From positions 95,351-159,350 of the forward strand of contig NZ_BALE01000012.1 of assembly GCF_000963885.1 (NCBI RefSeq): DNA of 64,000 nucleotides. The letters run 5' to 3'. The DNA comes from Tanticharoenia sakaeratensis NBRC 103193. Its GTDB lineage: Bacteria > Pseudomonadota > Alphaproteobacteria > Acetobacterales > Acetobacteraceae. Below are positions 18,163-27,488 of this stretch, piece by piece. A program made the translations under genes and the position numbers. The notes beneath the pieces are model-generated. The model did not search any database. It was given only the letters and a program-made list of their open reading frames with translations, and was not told where the DNA came from. Within the stretch, counting starts at the first letter, position 1; every line of letters begins with the position of its first letter.

Positions 18163-19644
18163 TCAGAAATTGGTCGTGAACTGGCCGCCGAGCACGGCCG
18201 CATCGCGGAACGTCGTCGTGGCCCCCGGATGCTGCAGATACTGGAAGTCGAACTGCAGGGCCGTCGCACGCATCAGGTGCACGCTGTAGAACGCCTCATA
18301 CACCTGCTCCCATTTCTGCACCCCGTAGACTGTCCCCCACTGGTTCGAGAGGTATGGCGTGCCGAGGGCCAGCGACGCCTCCTGCTGGAGCCGGACCGAA
18401 TGGCTCATGTCGATATGCTGGAACTCGATGCCCACCTGATCGAGCGGCCGGCCCCATGGCGTGCCGCTCTCGAGCAGGCCGATCCATTCATGATCGCGCA
18501 TGGCCGTGACGTTGCCCTGCGCATAGCCGAGACCACCGATCACGATCAGGCCGTCGGCGAGCCCCTTTCCGTTACGCACGAGCATCTGGTTGAACATGAA
18601 CCATGATGACCACATGCCCGATTCATGACGTTGCGGACGCCCCGTCAGCAGGAACGAGTTGCCGTTGATGTCCTCATACAGGTTCGGATACGTCGAATTG
18701 TCGTAATACGTGCCGATCTTGTAATGGCCGAGCAGGTCGTCATGACCGAACGAGGGCGACCAGCCAAGTTCGACCTGCGTCGAGACCCCGCTCATCTTCT
18801 GCCCCCACGACCAGCCCGAGATACCGCCGTTATAGCCCGCCTGGGTCACGCCGAAGGCGCCCGCCATGATGTAGGTGCGCTCCGTCGGCCGGTAGCGGAC
18901 CACACCACCGAGATTTCCCGACGGCCAGTCGCGCCCGCCCGGCATGTATTTGCCCGGCGCGAAATTGCCGCAGACCGCCACGTTCATGAACGAGCATCCG
19001 AGCGCATCGAAATCGAAGAACGTGCCCGTCGGGATCCACCCCGCCGAGACGATCAGCCGGTCATGGAAGAACGTCTTGTCCGCATACAGATCCACGAGAT
19101 GGGCCACGACATTGCCGCGCGCGCCATAGATCTGCTCCGGATTGGCGACATAGTCGCCGAGCGTGTGGCTGAAATTGTTGCCGTGCCCGTTGATGACCAG
19201 CATGTGCGTCCAGAAGCCGGGAATGCCCGCGAGCTTCTGCCAGTCGATATCGACCTCGCCCGCGATCTGGCCTGCCAGCACGTCCGCCCGCGTTCGGCCG
19301 CCCGTGACGTTGCCCATGAACTCCTCGTTCAGGGCCAGATTGACGAAGATGCCGTGATCCGTGAGCCACGTCTGCGCCCCGCCCCAATCCCCGAACAGAT
19401 GCGGATTCCCATACAGCGAGGGAACGAGCGGCCCGATCGGGACCTGCCCTTCGCCCGAAATCGGAAAGCCTGTTGCCGTATAGTTCGGTGTGGTGATCGT
19501 CTTCGCAGTCTCGGCCTGGGCACAGGCGCGATGGATCGGCATCGCAAGGGCCGCAAGACCCAGCAAAGCGGCGAGCACGTTGCGGCTCGCACAGTATGTG
19601 GGTCGATCGTGCCAATGTGCCGCGGCGGTCAATGTCTCGGTCAT
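18163..19644 (-). CDS. OprB-family carbohydrate-selective porin
   Basis: Outer-membrane porin for sugars. The 493-residue protein has a long signal region ending near ACAQA (about residue 43). The OprB barrel follows, with NPHLFGDWGGAQTWL near its start, WIPTGTFFDFDALGCSFM and LGGVVRYRPTERTY in the middle, and a C-terminal phenylalanine typical of outer-membrane barrels. Such porins are common in acetic acid bacteria, where sugar reaches periplasmic dehydrogenases. It stands alone with a 280-bp upstream spacer. Confidence 0.92.
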   Translation of the reverse strand: MTETLTAAAHWHDRPTYCASRNVLAALLGLAALAMPIHRACAQAETAKTITTPNYTATGFPISGEGQVPIGPLVPSLYGNPHLFGDWGGAQTWLTDHGIFVNLALNEEFMGNVTGGRTRADVLAGQIAGEVDIDWQKLAGIPGFWTHMLVINGHGNNFSHTLGDYVANPEQIYGARGNVVAHLVDLYADKTFFHDRLIVSAGWIPTGTFFDFDALGCSFMNVAVCGNFAPGKYMPGGRDWPSGNLGGVVRYRPTERTYIMAGAFGVTQAGYNGGISGWSWGQKMSGVSTQVELGWSPSFGHDDLLGHYKIGTYYDNSTYPNLYEDINGNSFLLTGRPQRHESGMWSSWFMFNQMLVRNGKGLADGLIVIGGLGYAQGNVTAMRDHEWIGLLESGTPWGRPLDQVGIEFQHIDMSHSVRLQQEASLALGTPYLSNQWGTVYGVQKWEQVYEAFYSVHLMRATALQFDFQYLQHPGATTTFRDAAVLGGQFTTNF

Positions 19645-19719
19645 CAGTTGCTCATCGCCCTTTCAAGTGAACGGGCGATTAACTATCCGACATAAATCAG
19701 AATGGAATGACATTTTTCG

Positions 19720-19731
19720 CACATCTATGTG
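19720..19731. promoter_or_regulatory. Short palindrome upstream of the OprB porin gene
   Basis: CACAT-CT-ATGTG, a 5-bp perfect palindrome about 80 bp before the porin start, in an AT-rich part of the spacer. The position suits an operator, but the regulator is unknown and the match may be chance. Confidence 0.3.
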
Positions 19732-19924
19732 AGATATTACGTCTGAATGCGCCAGTCGGGCTGTGATGTTGCGGACACGGACCTCACTTGATTTCGCATG
19801 CGGTCTGTTCAAATCTCGTTGCAACGATTTGCGTCGTGGGATGTGCTTTGTCGAACAGTCGGCTGGCGCATCATGCTAGACACAACATTCACAACGCGGC
19901 CGTCCAGGACAGGAAACGACGACC

Positions 19925-20155
19925 ATGCGCCATCGCCGTATCGGGATCGCCATTGTCTTGATGGTGTGCGCAACGATCCTGGGATCGCTCGTGCCCATCG
20001 TCTCGCGTCATGCCATCGGCGGCCATGCGGGCCTGATCGGCGGCATCATGCTGGCGCTGGAGATCGGCGCCTATTGCAGCGCGATCGCCCTGATCGTGCG
20101 TCAGCTCCGCGCGACTTCACGCGCACCGCTGGGTCGCGGCAGCAGCCACCTGTAA
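19925..20155 (+). CDS. Small two-helix membrane protein, unknown
   Basis: A 76-residue frame with two clear hydrophobic helices (about residues 6-24 and 33-57) separated by a short HAIGGHAG loop, then a basic, serine-rich tail. AGGA lies 11 bases before the ATG. No family is recognised. It sits between the divergent OprB gene and murJ, with a 170-bp gap before murJ. The two hydrophobic stretches in a GC-rich context favour a real gene. Confidence 0.5.
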   Translation: MRHRRIGIAIVLMVCATILGSLVPIVSRHAIGGHAGLIGGIMLALEIGAYCSAIALIVRQLRATSRAPLGRGSSHL

Positions 20156-20325
20156 GCGCGGCAGAACGGGACGCCTATGCAACGGGCCGTTTCGGGCGCC
20201 TGCCGATCGCCCTCGCGATCAACAATCGCATTTCCGCACTCTACCGCCGGAGCATGCGGAGGAGAATGACGAGATCGGCAGACGCCCCATGGTAAGCGCC
20301 ACACAGCCGCACTAGAAACGCGGCA

Positions 20326-21867
20326 ATGTTCAAGAATCTGCTGACAGTTGGCGGCTGGACCCTGTTGTCCCGTGTGCTCGGGCTGGTGCGTGATCTCCAG
20401 CTCGCGGCCCTGCTCGGCGCGGGACCGGTGCAGGACGCCTATCAGGTGGCCTGCCGCCTGCCCAACATGTTCCGGCGCCTGTTCGGCGAGGGCGCATTCA
20501 ACGCGGCGTTCGTGCCGCAGTTCTCGGCGATGCTCGAGACCGAGGGCGAAGCGTCCTCGCAACGATTCGCGGCCGAGACGCTCGGTGCGATGCTGCTTTG
20601 GCTGTCCCTGCTGTGCATCTTGGGCGAACTCTTCATGCCCGCCGTGCTGTGGCTCGTCGCACCCGGTTTCCATGACGGCAATACCGATCGTTACGCGATC
20701 GGCCTCGGCCTGACGCGCATCACCCTGCCCTACATGGTGCTGATCTGCGCGACGGCTCTCGTCTCGGGCGTGCTGAACGGGATGCACCGCTTCAGTGCTG
20801 CGGCGGCGGCCTATGTCGCCTTCAACGTGATCGGTATCGGTGCGACCTGGATCGGCGCCCATTTCTTTCATGCCCCGGCCGAGGCCAGCGCCTGGGGTGT
20901 CACGATTTCCGGCGCCGTGCAGCTCGTGCTCGTACTCTGGGCGACCCATCGCGCAGGGCTGACCCTGCTGCCTCGCTGGCCGCATCTGAACACACATGCC
21001 CGCACGCTCATCACGCGCATGGTCCCGGGCCTGATCGGTTCGGGTGTGACGCAGGTAAACCTCCTCGTCGACACGATGATCGCATCCGAGCTGCCGACCG
21101 GCGCCGTCTCCTGGCTCTATTTTGCCGACCGGCTAAATCAGCTCCCCTTGGGCGTGCTCGGGGCTGCTGCCGGGACGACGCTCCTGCCGGTCATGACCCG
21201 CCTGATCGCATCCGGCGACGAGGCGGGCGCACGCGGCTCCATGAACCGCTCGCTCGATTACACCGCGATGCTCACCCTGCCCGCGGCATTCGGCCTGATG
21301 GCGCTCGCACCCGGGATCATCGCGGCCCTGTTCGGCGTCGGGCGCTTCACGACGCTCGACGTCGTGCACTCTGCCGCGGCCTTGCGTGCCTATTCGCTTG
21401 GTCTGCCAGCTTTCGTCTGCATCAAGGTCCTGACGCCCGGCTTCTATGCGCACGGCGACACAAGCACGCCCGTCCGGATCGGCTTCCTGACGATCAGTCT
21501 CAACCTGGCACTCAATCTGCTGCTCTACCGGCCTCTCGTCGAAGTCGGCCCGCCGCTGGCCAGCACGATCGCGGCCTTCGTCAACGTGGGTCTGCTCGCC
21601 GCCATCCTCTATCGTCGCGGTCATTTTCAGGCGGATACGGTCCAGATCTCGCGCCTGGCGAAGATGCTGGCCGCATCGGTCGTGATGGCAGCGGTCGTGA
21701 TCGGGGTGCAGCACATGCTGGCACCCGATCTGATCGTCTGGCCCAAGCTGCTGCGCTTCGTGACGGTTGCCGCCCTGATCGGGTTCGGCGGCATCGTCTA
21801 TCTCGCGATGCTCGCAGCCACGGGCGTCGCATCACCGCGATCGGTGCTCCGGCGGTTCGCACGATGA
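20326..21867 (+). CDS. murJ: Lipid II flippase MurJ (MviN)
   Basis: Flips the peptidoglycan precursor lipid II across the inner membrane. The 513-residue polytopic protein starts with LLTVGGWTLLSRVLGLVRD. It contains the family's conserved NMFRRLFGEGAFNAAFVP and YFADRLNQLPLGV segments. Length fits MurJ with 14 helices. It overlaps mutS by 4 bp (ATGA) and leads a murJ-mutS-glnD run common in alphaproteobacteria. Confidence 0.95.
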   Translation: MFKNLLTVGGWTLLSRVLGLVRDLQLAALLGAGPVQDAYQVACRLPNMFRRLFGEGAFNAAFVPQFSAMLETEGEASSQRFAAETLGAMLLWLSLLCILGELFMPAVLWLVAPGFHDGNTDRYAIGLGLTRITLPYMVLICATALVSGVLNGMHRFSAAAAAYVAFNVIGIGATWIGAHFFHAPAEASAWGVTISGAVQLVLVLWATHRAGLTLLPRWPHLNTHARTLITRMVPGLIGSGVTQVNLLVDTMIASELPTGAVSWLYFADRLNQLPLGVLGAAAGTTLLPVMTRLIASGDEAGARGSMNRSLDYTAMLTLPAAFGLMALAPGIIAALFGVGRFTTLDVVHSAAALRAYSLGLPAFVCIKVLTPGFYAHGDTSTPVRIGFLTISLNLALNLLLYRPLVEVGPPLASTIAAFVNVGLLAAILYRRGHFQADTVQISRLAKMLAASVVMAAVVIGVQHMLAPDLIVWPKLLRFVTVAALIGFGGIVYLAMLAATGVASPRSVLRRFAR

Positions 21868-24572
21868 GCCCGCTTCACAAGCCAATGATCCAGCCGGTAC
21901 AAACACCCCATGCCTGCACTGCCGCCCACGTGACGTATCCCTCGCCGGAAGGCGCCACGCCCGCCATGGCCCAATGGTTCGCGCTTAAGGCGGAAAATCC
22001 GGACGCGCTCCTGTTCTTCCGCATGGGCGATTTCTACGAACTGTTCTTTGGCGATGCCCAGTCGGCAGCAACCGCCCTCGACATCTCCCTGACGACGCGC
22101 GGCACCCATGCAGGGGCCCCGATCCCGATGTGCGGTGTCCCCGTCGCGGCTGCCCCGGCCTATCTCGCGCGCCTCATCCGACGTGGCTTCCGCGTGGCCA
22201 TCGCCGAACAGACGGCCACCCCGGAAAGCCGAAAGGGCGGCCCGAAAGGCCCGCTTCCACGCGCCATCGTCCGCCTTGTTACGCCCGGCACCCTGACCGA
22301 GGACGACCTGCTCGACGCATCCCGTCAGAACCTGCTGCTCGCACTGGCCAGCACTGGAAAACGCAGCGCTGTCCGGATCGGTGCCGCCTGGATCGACATC
22401 TCGACCGGCCTGTTCGAGCTGGCGAGCGTCTCGCCTATGGCTTTGCCCGACCTGCTGGCGCGTCTGGATCCGGCCGAGATTCTCGGAGATCCGGCTCTGG
22501 TCACGGGCGAGTACGTCTCCCGCCTCGCGCCCACGATTGCACCGCCCGCCCCCGCATCGGCCCGGTCCATCCTGTCGCGCAACCTCGGTGTCGCCCAGCT
22601 CGATGCGATCGGGGACTTTCCGGACGAACAGTGCGTCGCCGGTGCGCTGGCCGTCGAATACATCCGCCGCACGCAGGCCGGCCGGCTTCCGCGTCTCGCC
22701 CGACCGGCCCAGGTCGAGACCGGAGCCGTTCTGGGCCTGGACCCGGCGACGCGCGCCAGCCTCGAGCTGCTGCGCGCACGTGACGGCACGACGGAACACA
22801 CGCTGGTCTCCGCCATCGATCGGACGCTGACCGCCGCAGGCGGCCGCCTGCTCGGACTGTGGCTCGCAAGCCCGAGCACGGATCTGTCGCTGATCATCGC
22901 GCGTCAGGATGCCTGGTCCTGGCTCGTCACCCGGACCGAACTCGCCGATCCGCTCGGCCGGGCCCTGCGCAGCGCACCTGACCTCGCACGAGCGCTCGGC
23001 AGGCTCTCGGCAGGGCGTGGTCAACCGCGCGATCTCGCGAGCGTACGCGATGCGCTGACCTGTGCCGACGTAATCGCGGGTCTGCTGGCAGGCGCCGGAT
23101 CTGCCCAAGGTCCGCGTCTGATCGCGGACGCCGAGCAGAATCTCGCGAATCGGGTACCCGATCTGCACGCCGCCCTGAATGCAGCCCTGGCCGACGATCT
23201 TCCGGCCCGGGTCGAGGATGGCGGTCTCATCGCGACCGGCTATTCGGCCGAACTGGACCGTGCGCGGTCCCTGCGTGACGACAGCCGCCGGGTCGTCGCG
23301 GAGTTGCAGGTCAGGCTGCAGGCGGAGCTCGGTCTCAACAGCCTCAAGATCCGTCATCACGCGCAGCTCGGCTACGTGGTCGAGGTTCCGGCCGCGATGG
23401 GTGCCTCCCTGCGCGACAGGCCGGGCCTGCTGTTCCGTCAGGGTACGACAAGCGTCGCCCGGTTCTCGACCGAGGAGCTCGCGAGCCTCGATCGAGCCAT
23501 TCTCGATGCCGGCGAGCGGGCGCTCGTGCTCGAGCGGCAGATCTTCGCGAGTCTTGCCGAGGATACGTTGGCCAGCGCGGCCCTGCCCGAAATCGCCGAA
23601 CTGTTCGCCTTCCTCGACGTCGTGCGGGGTGCGGCCCAGCTCGCACAGGGCGGTGACTGGTGCCGCCCTGAGATGCGGGACGATACGGCTTTCACCCTGC
23701 GGGCCATGCGACATCCCGTGGTCGAGGCGGCCCTGACCGGCGACGCCCGGTTCGTACCCAACGACTGCGTGCTGGCACCCGATGCCCGCGTCATGCTGCT
23801 GACCGGGCCGAACATGGCCGGCAAATCGACGTTCCTGCGGCAGAACGCGATTGCCGTGGTGCTGGCCCAGGCCGGCCTGCCCCTGCCGGCCCGGAGCGGT
23901 GTCATCGGCATCGTGGACCGGCTGTTCTCGCGTGTGGGCGCGGCCGACGATCTGGCGCGCGGGCGCTCCACGTTCATGGTCGAGATGACCGAGACGGCGG
24001 CCATCCTCAATCAGGCCGGACCGCGCTCCCTCGTCGTGGTCGACGAGATCGGCCGTGGCACCGCGACGCTCGACGGCCTCGCCATCGCGTGGGCAACGTT
24101 GGAAGCCGTGCACTCGGATCTTGGATCGCGTTGCATTTTCGCCACGCACTTCCATGAACTGACCGATCTGGCCGACACGCTCCCGCGGCTCGCGCCCTTC
24201 ACGATGGCCGTGCGGGAATGGCGCGGCGATGTCGTCTTCCAGCACGAGGTGCGACGCGGATCGGCCAAGAGAAGCTGGGGTGTCCACGTGGCGCGTCTGG
24301 CCGGTGTACCCGAAGTCGTGGTGCGCCGGGCGGCCAAGCTCCTCGGCGCTCTCGAAGCCGACCATGCCCGCGCCCGTGCGCCCCTGCCGCTGTTCGACGC
24401 CGGGCAGGCAGCGGCGCCAGAGCCACACGACGCCCCAAATGCGCATTCCGCCCTGCATGAGGCGGTTGCAAATCTCGACCCGGATGCCATGACACCGCGC
24501 GCGGCACTGGATGCGATTTATGCGCTTCGGAAACTGGCGCTTGAAGACGATACGGTTTTAGGCCGAGGATAA
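21864..24572 (+). CDS. mutS: DNA mismatch repair protein MutS
   Basis: Recognises mismatches and small loops and recruits MutL. The 902-residue protein shows the mismatch-binding motif FFRMGDFYELFF (F-x-E) near residue 55. The Walker A motif is GPNMAGKST near residue 650, with a Walker B at VVVDEIGRGT and the FATHFHELTDL loop. A typical C-terminal HTH region follows. It has a 30-residue N-terminal extension before the mismatch domain. Its start overlaps murJ. Confidence 0.97.
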   Translation: MSPLHKPMIQPVQTPHACTAAHVTYPSPEGATPAMAQWFALKAENPDALLFFRMGDFYELFFGDAQSAATALDISLTTRGTHAGAPIPMCGVPVAAAPAYLARLIRRGFRVAIAEQTATPESRKGGPKGPLPRAIVRLVTPGTLTEDDLLDASRQNLLLALASTGKRSAVRIGAAWIDISTGLFELASVSPMALPDLLARLDPAEILGDPALVTGEYVSRLAPTIAPPAPASARSILSRNLGVAQLDAIGDFPDEQCVAGALAVEYIRRTQAGRLPRLARPAQVETGAVLGLDPATRASLELLRARDGTTEHTLVSAIDRTLTAAGGRLLGLWLASPSTDLSLIIARQDAWSWLVTRTELADPLGRALRSAPDLARALGRLSAGRGQPRDLASVRDALTCADVIAGLLAGAGSAQGPRLIADAEQNLANRVPDLHAALNAALADDLPARVEDGGLIATGYSAELDRARSLRDDSRRVVAELQVRLQAELGLNSLKIRHHAQLGYVVEVPAAMGASLRDRPGLLFRQGTTSVARFSTEELASLDRAILDAGERALVLERQIFASLAEDTLASAALPEIAELFAFLDVVRGAAQLAQGGDWCRPEMRDDTAFTLRAMRHPVVEAALTGDARFVPNDCVLAPDARVMLLTGPNMAGKSTFLRQNAIAVVLAQAGLPLPARSGVIGIVDRLFSRVGAADDLARGRSTFMVEMTETAAILNQAGPRSLVVVDEIGRGTATLDGLAIAWATLEAVHSDLGSRCIFATHFHELTDLADTLPRLAPFTMAVREWRGDVVFQHEVRRGSAKRSWGVHVARLAGVPEVVVRRAAKLLGALEADHARARAPLPLFDAGQAAAPEPHDAPNAHSALHEAVANLDPDAMTPRAALDAIYALRKLALEDDTVLGRG

Positions 24573-24599
24573 CGTTCCGGCTCCGATGCGCCGCTTTCC

Positions 24600-27488
24600 A
24601 TGCCGCTCTTGCGACCGAACCAGGATTTGATGCAACACCCCATTCCAGACCCCGCCGCGATGAACGATGCGCTGGCCGCCGCTCTGGACGATGCCCGCGC
24701 GGATGCGGGCCAGGCCGGTCGAACGTTCCAGCGGGAAGACGCAGTCGGCGCGGTCCGGCGTCACATCGGTCGCCAGCAGGGGCTCGTGCGACGTGCATTC
24801 GAAGCGCGTGAGATCAAGGGCGTCGAGGCCGGTCGTCTGCTGGCCGCGCTGATCGACGGCGTGATCGCGACTCTGGGAAGCCTGGCGCGCGATGCCACGG
24901 CAACCAATGCCGATTCAGGGCCGGCCGATGCCGCCGACGCACTGTGCATCGCCGCGACGGGCGGTTACGGCGCAGGGCTTCTGGCGCCGTTCAGCGATAT
25001 CGACCTGCTGTTTCTCAGCGGCGAACAGCCCTCCCCGCGCGTGCTCGCCCGCGTGGAATACGTGCTCTATTTCCTGTGGGACCTGGGCCTGCGCGTGGGT
25101 CATGCCACGCGTTCGATTTCGCAATGCCTGACACTGGCGGGCGAAGACGCGACCATCCGGACGGCCCTCCTCGACGCGCGGCGCCTCTGGGGTGAGCCCG
25201 AGCTTTTCGCGAGCTTCAGCGCACGCTTCGCCGCGGCCTGCAGCGGGTCCGCCGCCTCCATCTTCGTTGCCGACAAGATCGCCGAACATCGCGCCCGGCA
25301 TCAGCGCTTCGGCGACAGCCCGTTTCTGGTCGAGCCGAACGTCAAGGAAGGTCGAGGCGCCCTGCGCGACCTTCAGACGCTGAACTGGATCGGCCGCGTT
25401 CTGATCGGCGTGCAGCCCGGAATCGACCTCTTCGCGGCGTCGCGCGATGGCAGCGACGCCTTCGCCCGCGCCGGGCTTCTCACCGACCACGAAATCCAGC
25501 GCGCCCGACGCGCCTGGACGTTCCTCTGGACCGTCCGTTTTCACCTGCACTACATCGCAGGCCGTGCTGACGAGCGACTGAATTTCGACGTCCAGCCGGT
25601 CATCGGCGCCCGCATGGGTTATGCGTGGCACGGCCGTCAGGCGGGCGTCGAGCGCTTCATGCGCCACTATTTCCTGACTGTGCGCGAGGTCACCCGTCTC
25701 GGCCTGATTCTGGAACCCGCGATCTTGGCGTCCCAGCCGCATGGCGTATCGGGACCACGTCCGTCCAAGGCGATCAGCGACGAGATCACGCGCGCCGGAC
25801 TGCAGTTGCTCGACGGAAAGCTGGCGCCTCTCCCCGAACCCGGCTTCGCCGCCGAGCCGCTTCGGATGCTCTCCCTGCTGGATATCGCGCGCCGTCACGT
25901 GCTGCCGCTGCATCCACTGGCGACGCAGGCACTCATCCGCAACGAGCGCGCTGCCGGAAGCCTGCCCGATGATCCGCGCGCCCGTGCGCTTTTCCTGGAT
26001 CTCCTGTGCGCCCGTCCGACGACCACGACGCGTTGCGGCGGTGCGCCGTGGCTGCATGTGCTGAACGATACCGGCATCCTCGGCCGGATGCTGCCCGACT
26101 GGTCGAAGATCGTCGGACAGATGCAGTTCGACACCTACCATATCTACACCGTCGACGAGCATACAATCGAGGCCGTGCGGATCCTGTTCTGCATCGAGTC
26201 CGGCACGATGGCCGACGAGATCACGCTGGCCTACGACATCGCCCGCGAGATCGATTCGAGGCGTGCGCTCTATGTTGCCGTACTGCTGCATGACATCGCC
26301 AAGGGACGCGGCGGCGACCACTCGGAACTTGGATCGGAGGTTGCGACCGAAGTTTGCCCGGGACTCGGGCTCGACAGCGAGGAAACCGATACGGTCTCGT
26401 GGCTCGTCCTGCACCACCTCCTCCTGAGCCAGACGGCGTTCCGGCGCGATATCGACGATCCCCGCACGATCCTCGATCTCGCCGACACGATTCAGTCGCC
26501 CGAGCGCCTGCGCCTGCTGCTTTTGCTGACCATCGCCGACATGCGCGCCGTCAGCCCAAAGGTCTGGAACGCATGGAAGGCAACCCTCCTGCGCGAGCTC
26601 TATACGCGCGTGGCGGAAGTGCTTGAGGGCGGCATGGCGGCACAGGAACGCGACGGGCGCGTCGCGCAGGCCAAGGAACTGGCCCGCGATGCCCTGACGA
26701 TCAATGCCGGACCCGGCCAGGGTGCCCTCGAAGAGTCCGAGATCGAGCGCTATCTTTCGCTTGGGTATGCCGGATATTGGCTGTCGTTCGACACCGATAC
26801 CCATGCGCGCCATGCGCGCATGATCGCCCAGTCAGATCGGGACATGGCGCCGCTGACCGTGGAGGCACTGCCGATCCCGGCACGGGACGTGACGGAAGTC
26901 ACGATCCTGACCGCTGACCATCCCGGCCTCTTCAGCCAGATCGCAGGCGCGCTTGCCGTCGCGGGCGCATCCATTGTCGATGCCCGGATCCATACGCTCA
27001 GCGACGGGATGGCGCTCGATACGTTCTGGATCCAGGACCACGCGGGACACGCGTTCGAGGCGCCACATCAGCTCGTACGCCTGAACTCACTGGTGGAGCA
27101 GGCCCTCTCGGGACGTCTCAATCTCGACCGGGAGATTGCCCGGATCGCGATTCCCGCAATTCGCAGGCGTGCACGAGCCATTCACGTGCCGCCGCGCGTC
27201 CTGATCGACAATCGTGCATCGGACCGGCACACGGTGCTCGAGATCAACGGCCGCGATCGGCCCGGACTTCTGCATGACGTGACGCGCGTCATCAGCGAGC
27301 AATCGCTGCAGATCGCATCGGCCCACATCACGACCTACGGCATGCGCGCGGTCGATGTATTCTATGTTCGCGATCTTCTGGGCATGAAGCTGACGGGTGA
27401 GCGCCGCGTGAACGAGGTCCGGGCCGCCCTCGTCGCCGCACTGGAGCGCGCCGAGGACGCGAATGCGGACCCTGCCCTGCTGACCTAG
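24600..27488 (+). CDS. glnD: Bifunctional uridylyltransferase/uridylyl-removing enzyme (PII modification)
   Basis: Senses glutamine and adds or removes UMP on PII proteins. The 962-residue protein has the nucleotidyltransferase site GGYGAGLLAPFSDIDLLFL near residue 120-138 and a metal-dependent HD domain with LLHDIAKGRGGDHS near residue 561. Two C-terminal ACT domains lie at about residues 764 (TADHPGLFSQIAGA) and 876 (GRDRPGLLHDVTR). The start is uncertain: ATG at 24600, or ATG at 24630 preceded by AGGA. It lies 27 bp behind mutS. Its stop overlaps that of the convergent TPR gene. Confidence 0.96.
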   Translation: MPLLRPNQDLMQHPIPDPAAMNDALAAALDDARADAGQAGRTFQREDAVGAVRRHIGRQQGLVRRAFEAREIKGVEAGRLLAALIDGVIATLGSLARDATATNADSGPADAADALCIAATGGYGAGLLAPFSDIDLLFLSGEQPSPRVLARVEYVLYFLWDLGLRVGHATRSISQCLTLAGEDATIRTALLDARRLWGEPELFASFSARFAAACSGSAASIFVADKIAEHRARHQRFGDSPFLVEPNVKEGRGALRDLQTLNWIGRVLIGVQPGIDLFAASRDGSDAFARAGLLTDHEIQRARRAWTFLWTVRFHLHYIAGRADERLNFDVQPVIGARMGYAWHGRQAGVERFMRHYFLTVREVTRLGLILEPAILASQPHGVSGPRPSKAISDEITRAGLQLLDGKLAPLPEPGFAAEPLRMLSLLDIARRHVLPLHPLATQALIRNERAAGSLPDDPRARALFLDLLCARPTTTTRCGGAPWLHVLNDTGILGRMLPDWSKIVGQMQFDTYHIYTVDEHTIEAVRILFCIESGTMADEITLAYDIAREIDSRRALYVAVLLHDIAKGRGGDHSELGSEVATEVCPGLGLDSEETDTVSWLVLHHLLLSQTAFRRDIDDPRTILDLADTIQSPERLRLLLLLTIADMRAVSPKVWNAWKATLLRELYTRVAEVLEGGMAAQERDGRVAQAKELARDALTINAGPGQGALEESEIERYLSLGYAGYWLSFDTDTHARHARMIAQSDRDMAPLTVEALPIPARDVTEVTILTADHPGLFSQIAGALAVAGASIVDARIHTLSDGMALDTFWIQDHAGHAFEAPHQLVRLNSLVEQALSGRLNLDREIARIAIPAIRRRARAIHVPPRVLIDNRASDRHTVLEINGRDRPGLLHDVTRVISEQSLQIASAHITTYGMRAVDVFYVRDLLGMKLTGERRVNEVRAALVAALERAEDANADPALLT

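Noticed and set aside
21798..24458. An 886-codon open frame antisense to mutS
   Set aside because: It mirrors mutS codons in high-GC DNA, resembles no family, and mutS itself is unmistakable.
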